NCBI GenBank assembly: GCA_020444985.1
Contig: JAGRHK010000029.1
Span: forward strand, 1 to 9,905
Source: Candidatus Competibacteraceae bacterium
GTDB taxonomy: Bacteria > Pseudomonadota > Gammaproteobacteria > Competibacterales > Competibacteraceae
Direction: 5' to 3'
DNA length: 9,905 nucleotides
Position numbers and translations under genes: made by a program. Below are positions 8,090-9,905 of the stretch, one piece after another; within the stretch, counting starts at the first letter, position 1; the number at the start of each line of letters is the position of its first letter. A model generated the notes under the pieces. That model was not told the origin of the DNA. It searched no databases and worked only from the letters and a program-made list of their open reading frames with translations.

Positions 8090-8134
8090 ATGGCTTTGCG
8101 GGTTAAAGCCTTACGGCATCTTGCGTTGCATTAA
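8090..8134 (+). CDS. Possible 14-codon small ORF (leader or microprotein)
   Basis: ATG to TAA encodes MALRVKALRHLALH. It is preceded by AAGGA (8077-8081) at a spacing of 8 bases, a better initiation signal than many real genes have. The peptide would be short, basic and amphipathic. GGCTTT (8092-8097) and AAAGCC (8105-8110) inside it can form a 6-bp hairpin with a 7-base loop. It lies between the small rod-like protein and the TPR gene. It may be a chance ORF, and no family is recognised. Confidence 0.3.
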   Translation: MALRVKALRHLALH

Positions 8135-8178
8135 CCAGACGATGCCTTGGAGAGTTATGTATCATGGACGCATTTATT

Positions 8179-8183
8179 GAGGG
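8179..8183 (+). promoter_or_regulatory. Ribosome-binding site GAGGG deciding the TPR protein start
   Basis: GAGGG sits 8 bases before the ATG at 8192. The alternative upstream in-frame TTG at 8147 has no recognisable site before it, so the shorter protein is preferred. Confidence 0.6.
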
Positions 8184-8191
8184 CCTTTCCG

Positions 8192-8707
8192 ATGGATTTA
8201 TTGTCTTTCGATGCCGAATCACTGTTTTTCGACTCGCCGCCGGCGGAGGAAGTCGTGCAACTCCTCCAGCGCGCTGAGGAAAATTACGGTGACGAACAAG
8301 CAGAAGCCGATTTGCAACGCGCCTACCACTTAGCGCCAGACCATCTCATGGTGCTGATCGCCCTCTTTCGCTATTACGTTTATCAACAACGCTTTCTGGA
8401 AGCCCTGGCGATCAGCCGACAAGCGCGGGATGTTATTCGGCAACCCATCGACTTGCCTCACGACTGGCGCACGCTCAGTGAAGCTCAGCTATCCAGCGGC
8501 GACAAGAACATGCTCATGGTGCGTTGCTATTTACTCTGCCTGAAAGGCGAAGCCTACCTCTATGCGCGGCTTGGCGAATTGGAGAAGGCGACCGCCCTAC
8601 TGGAAAAGCTCATCGAAATCGATGGCCAGGATCATCTAGGGGCCACCGCCTTGCTGACGGTGGTCAACGACCAGAAACAGCAGAACGCTCCTGTAATGAT
8701 AGATTAA
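8192..8707 (+). CDS. Tetratricopeptide-repeat protein, function unknown
   Basis: A 171-residue soluble protein built of helical pairs. A TPR-like unit spans about 20-52 (ends AYHLAPDH), a second about 53-84 (LIALFRYYVYQQRFLEALAI), and a clear third about 113-146 (LKGEAYLYARLGELEKATAL, then IEIDGQD). The short segment 85-110 (LPHDWRTLSEAQLSSGDKN) interrupts the repeats. There is no signal peptide or membrane segment, so it is cytoplasmic and probably a protein-binding adaptor or chaperone. The size and acidic N-terminus recall small secretion or assembly chaperones that hold helical substrates, which would suit the rod-like protein upstream; this is an inference from context. The MaoC-like gene follows after 40 bases, so the two may be co-transcribed. 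Confidence 0.8.
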   Translation: MDLLSFDAESLFFDSPPAEEVVQLLQRAEENYGDEQAEADLQRAYHLAPDHLMVLIALFRYYVYQQRFLEALAISRQARDVIRQPIDLPHDWRTLSEAQLSSGDKNMLMVRCYLLCLKGEAYLYARLGELEKATALLEKLIEIDGQDHLGATALLTVVNDQKQQNAPVMID

Positions 8708-8732
8708 ACGCACTTTACGCAACCGAATCCAG

Positions 8733-8739
8733 AAAGGAG
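8733..8739 (+). promoter_or_regulatory. Ribosome-binding site AAAGGAG of the MaoC-like gene
   Basis: A near-consensus AAAGGAG lies 8 bases before the ATG at 8748. It is the strongest translation signal in the small-gene region. Confidence 0.7.
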
Positions 8740-8747
8740 CAATCGTT

Positions 8748-9206
8748 ATGACGGGCAAAGTCGTAGCAGGCGCCAAAATTCCCTGTCGGGTCTGCCGAAC
8801 GCTGGACGTTGGGGACTTCTCCCTCCTGCACCAATTCACCTGGTTCAACATGGCCGTTCACAGCGATGCCGAGTATGCCAAGGGCACTTGGTTCAAGGAA
8901 CGCTCCTTGGCCGGACCCATCATTTTCGCGGTCGCCGACGGCCTGGTCCACCATGCGGACAATATTGCTGAACTGCTGGCCCAAGATGGCTATGAAATTT
9001 ATGCCTATCTGGGCGTCGACCAGATGAAGATCACGTCGCCCGTATTGTTTGGGGACACGCTCAGAGCAGAGGCCGAAGTCGTGGATCTTCGCCCCACCAA
9101 ACAGCCGGAAAGGTTCTTGTTTATCTATAAAAATAGCGCCTATAATCAACGAGATCAACTGGTAATCGGATACCAGACGACCATGATGGTCACCAGGAAA
9201 AACTAA
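8748..9206 (+). CDS. MaoC-like hot-dog fold protein
   Basis: A 152-residue protein with the general layout of a single hot-dog domain of the MaoC dehydratase/hydratase class, whose members usually act on enoyl-CoA or acyl-ACP substrates. The segment WFNMAVHSDAEYA (residues 32-44) aligns with the catalytic DxNPxHxD region. His38 and Asp40 match, but the position of the usual catalytic Asp is Phe33 and the NP pair is Met-Ala. It is followed by GPIIFAVADGLVHH, the usual central helix region, and by a strand-rich half (KITSPVLFGDTLRAEAEVVD, then LFIYKNSAYNQ and VIGYQTTMMV) with the typical GDTL turn. The fold assignment is fairly secure. Enzyme activity is doubtful because of the altered catalytic motif, and it may bind rather than hydrate acyl-CoA. 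There are no fatty-acid or PHA genes alongside to name a pathway. Confidence 0.8.
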   Translation: MTGKVVAGAKIPCRVCRTLDVGDFSLLHQFTWFNMAVHSDAEYAKGTWFKERSLAGPIIFAVADGLVHHADNIAELLAQDGYEIYAYLGVDQMKITSPVLFGDTLRAEAEVVDLRPTKQPERFLFIYKNSAYNQRDQLVIGYQTTMMVTRKN

Positions 9207-9229
9207 CCAATATTTTCGCCGCTGAAGCC

Positions 9230-9257
9230 CGATGGATCAGGCATTGCTGATCCATCG
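9230..9257. terminator. Perfect 11-bp inverted repeat between convergent genes (possible terminator)
   Basis: CGATGGATCAG (9230-9240) and CTGATCCATCG (9247-9257) are exact reverse complements around a 6-base loop. The repeat lies 23 bases after the MaoC-like stop and between two convergent genes, where a shared terminator is expected. Neither side has a T tract, so intrinsic termination is uncertain; it could be a protein-binding palindrome. Confidence 0.4.
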
Positions 9258-9339
9258 AGTGAAGGGTCGTATTACGAGCCGATGTCGGTGTTAAGCGCCT
9301 ACCGCGCCCGGTGACGAGCCGCCAGCAGCCCCACGGCTA

Positions 9340-9485
9340 CTAGTCGGGAAAGTTGCCAAAGCAGTTCACATCCAACTTGCGCGCATCGAGCACGGTGATT
9401 TGGCCATCGCCATCCAAGTCACGCGGATCACCAGAACCACTCGCCGCAGTATTGTGGGCAGCCAGGACCAGATTCAGGTCGGTGT
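9340..9485 (-). pseudogene. 3' fragment of a dockerin/EF-hand protein gene, interrupted by an insertion sequence
   Basis: On the minus strand, from the insertion boundary to tandem TAG stops, the frame encodes DLNLVLAAHN (after Asn-Thr) and then GDPRDLDGDGQITVLDARKL, with a short tail ending FGNFPD. DLDGDGQITVLD is a textbook calcium-binding EF-hand loop (D, D, D, then I and D), and the repeat ending in ARKL is typical of type I dockerin-like C-termini found at the ends of secreted bacterial proteins. In such tails the first loop has the form DVNxDGVVNxxDLxxVL. Here only the NTDLNLVL end of that loop remains, joined directly to the IS right end. The gene body must lie beyond the element, outside the window. 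The gene is convergent with the MaoC-like gene. Confidence is high for the domain and moderate for interruption, since the other junction is unseen. Confidence 0.7.
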
Positions 9486-9620
9486 TTGACATCCTCCCCG
9501 GCCTGAAGGCCGGCGATTCCTACGGCGCTCAGGGGTAGCATGGAGCCGCTCCGGAGTCGCTTCGGTGGGTTCCTGCTGCTGGCGGCATTGTTGCACCGCT
9601 CACTTCACAGGCGAACCGGG
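9486..9620 (-). ncRNA. Predicted omega RNA (reRNA) of TnpB, overlapping tnpB 3' end
   Basis: TnpB guide RNAs are known to arise from the 3' end of tnpB through the element's right end and to use the flanking DNA as guide. The region here has the right geometry: tnpB stop at 9529-9531, terminal hairpin at 9498-9513 and element end at 9486. The 5' limit given is only approximate. The placement is inferred from the family and not directly seen as an RNA. Confidence 0.4.
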
Positions 9621-9905
9621 CGTGTCCCGCCCTTAGTACATTGATCGCGCCGACCACATCGGCGTTTTCCTCGAAACCGCATTCCACACACGCGAATCGG
9701 GCTTGCGTCTGGCGGTTGTCCGCCGACACATGGCCGCAACACGGACAGGTGCGGCTCGTGTTCCGGGGCGGCACGGCGATGAGGCGTCCGCCATTCCAGG
9801 CCAGCTTGTAGCCCAGTTGGCGACGGAACTCAAACCAGCCTTGGTCGAGGATGGATTTGTTCAGGCCGGACTTGGCCCGCACGTTTCTTCCCGGCGCATC
9901 CACGG
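9529..9905 (-). CDS. tnpB: TnpB RNA-guided nuclease, C-terminal part (start outside window)
   Basis: About 125 C-terminal residues of a TnpB/OrfB protein, the IS200/IS605 RuvC-like nuclease ancestral to Cas12. Visible in order: a helix-rich piece (SGLNKSILDQGWFEFRRQL), a strand pair (LAWNGGRLIAVPPR), a zinc ribbon with CPCCG and CVECG (Cys pairs near visible residues 53/56 and 72/75), then NADVVGAINVL, which supplies the third RuvC aspartate. The tail (about residues 100-124) is variable and ends at a TGA at 9529-9531. The first catalytic Asp and the Glu lie outside the window, so activity cannot be judged. The frame stays open at the window edge. The GTG at the edge is not necessarily the start; full-length TnpB has about 350-450 residues. 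Confidence 0.88.
   Translation of the reverse strand, partial: VDAPGRNVRAKSGLNKSILDQGWFEFRRQLGYKLAWNGGRLIAVPPRNTSRTCPCCGHVSADNRQTQARFACVECGFEENADVVGAINVLRAGHARFACEVSGATMPPAAGTHRSDSGAAPCYP

Larger units (their letters stand above)
9486..9905 (-). mobile_element. IS200/IS605-family (IS1341-type) element, right-end part
   Basis: The minus-strand right end shows a GC-rich hairpin (CCGGCC at 9498-9503, loop, GGCCGG at 9508-9513) followed by GAGGATGTCAA. The last four bases, TCAA (9486-9489), match the right-end cleavage site known for the IS605 family, and this hairpin plus GGAGGATGTCAA is a frequent end of TnpB elements. The element carries tnpB, whose 5' part and any tnpA and left end lie beyond 9905. 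Single-strand transposition by a Y1 TnpA leaves no target duplication, so none is expected. Confidence 0.8.

Noticed and set aside
8157..8180. Seven-codon ORF (MYHGRIY) ending at the TPR gene ribosome-binding site
   Set aside because: GGAGAG lies only about 3 bases from its ATG and the peptide is too short to judge. It could couple translation, but there is no support beyond position.
9300..9339. Minus-strand out-of-frame tail VAVGLLAARHRAR after the dockerin stop, resembling the end of a C-terminal sorting signal
   Set aside because: It is in a different frame from the dockerin fragment, lacks a full hydrophobic segment and a PEP or IPTL motif, and tandem TAG stops end the dockerin frame first.

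Overview
The window is about 9.9 kb of moderately GC-rich DNA. It looks like a proteobacterial accessory (defence-island) region, most plausibly gammaproteobacterial. That guess rests on codon style, the IS200/IS605-type TnpB end and the dockerin-like tail. No RNA gene or housekeeping marker is present to fix the taxon.

Region 1 (1-7607) is a five-gene plus-strand defence operon. It holds the C-terminal two motor motifs and tail of a type I restriction subunit HsdR (cut by the window start), then HsdM (GTG start), HsdS, an SMC/ABC-like AAA ATPase and an HNH endonuclease. The junctions are very tight: ATGA between hsdM and hsdS, ATGA between hsdS and the ATPase, and TAATG between the ATPase and the HNH gene. 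The five genes are therefore almost certainly translated from one message. The ATPase plus HNH pair has the layout of a Septu (PtuA/PtuB)-like effector, here fused in operon form to a complete type I R-M system. HsdS carries an extra C-terminal domain of about 130 residues next to this pair, and its two target-recognition domains are AT-richer than its conserved spacers. Coding-strand G/C bias also flips from G-rich in hsdR/hsdM to C-rich from mid-hsdS onward, so the locus looks assembled from two histories.

Region 2 (7608-9206) is a plus-strand group of small genes without an obvious pathway. It contains a 93-aa protein resembling a miniature flagellar rod/hook protein, a possible 14-codon ORF with a good ribosome-binding site, a 171-aa TPR protein and a MaoC-like hot-dog protein that lacks the usual catalytic Asp.

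Region 3 (9207-9905) starts with a perfect 11-bp inverted repeat between convergent genes. Beyond it, on the minus strand, is the last part of a dockerin-type EF-hand protein. Its first calcium loop is interrupted by the right end of an IS200/IS605-family element carrying tnpB (C-terminal half visible). The terminal hairpin, the TCAA right-end cleavage site and the zinc ribbon are all visible, so the reading of this end as an insertion is well supported, although the other end lies outside the window.
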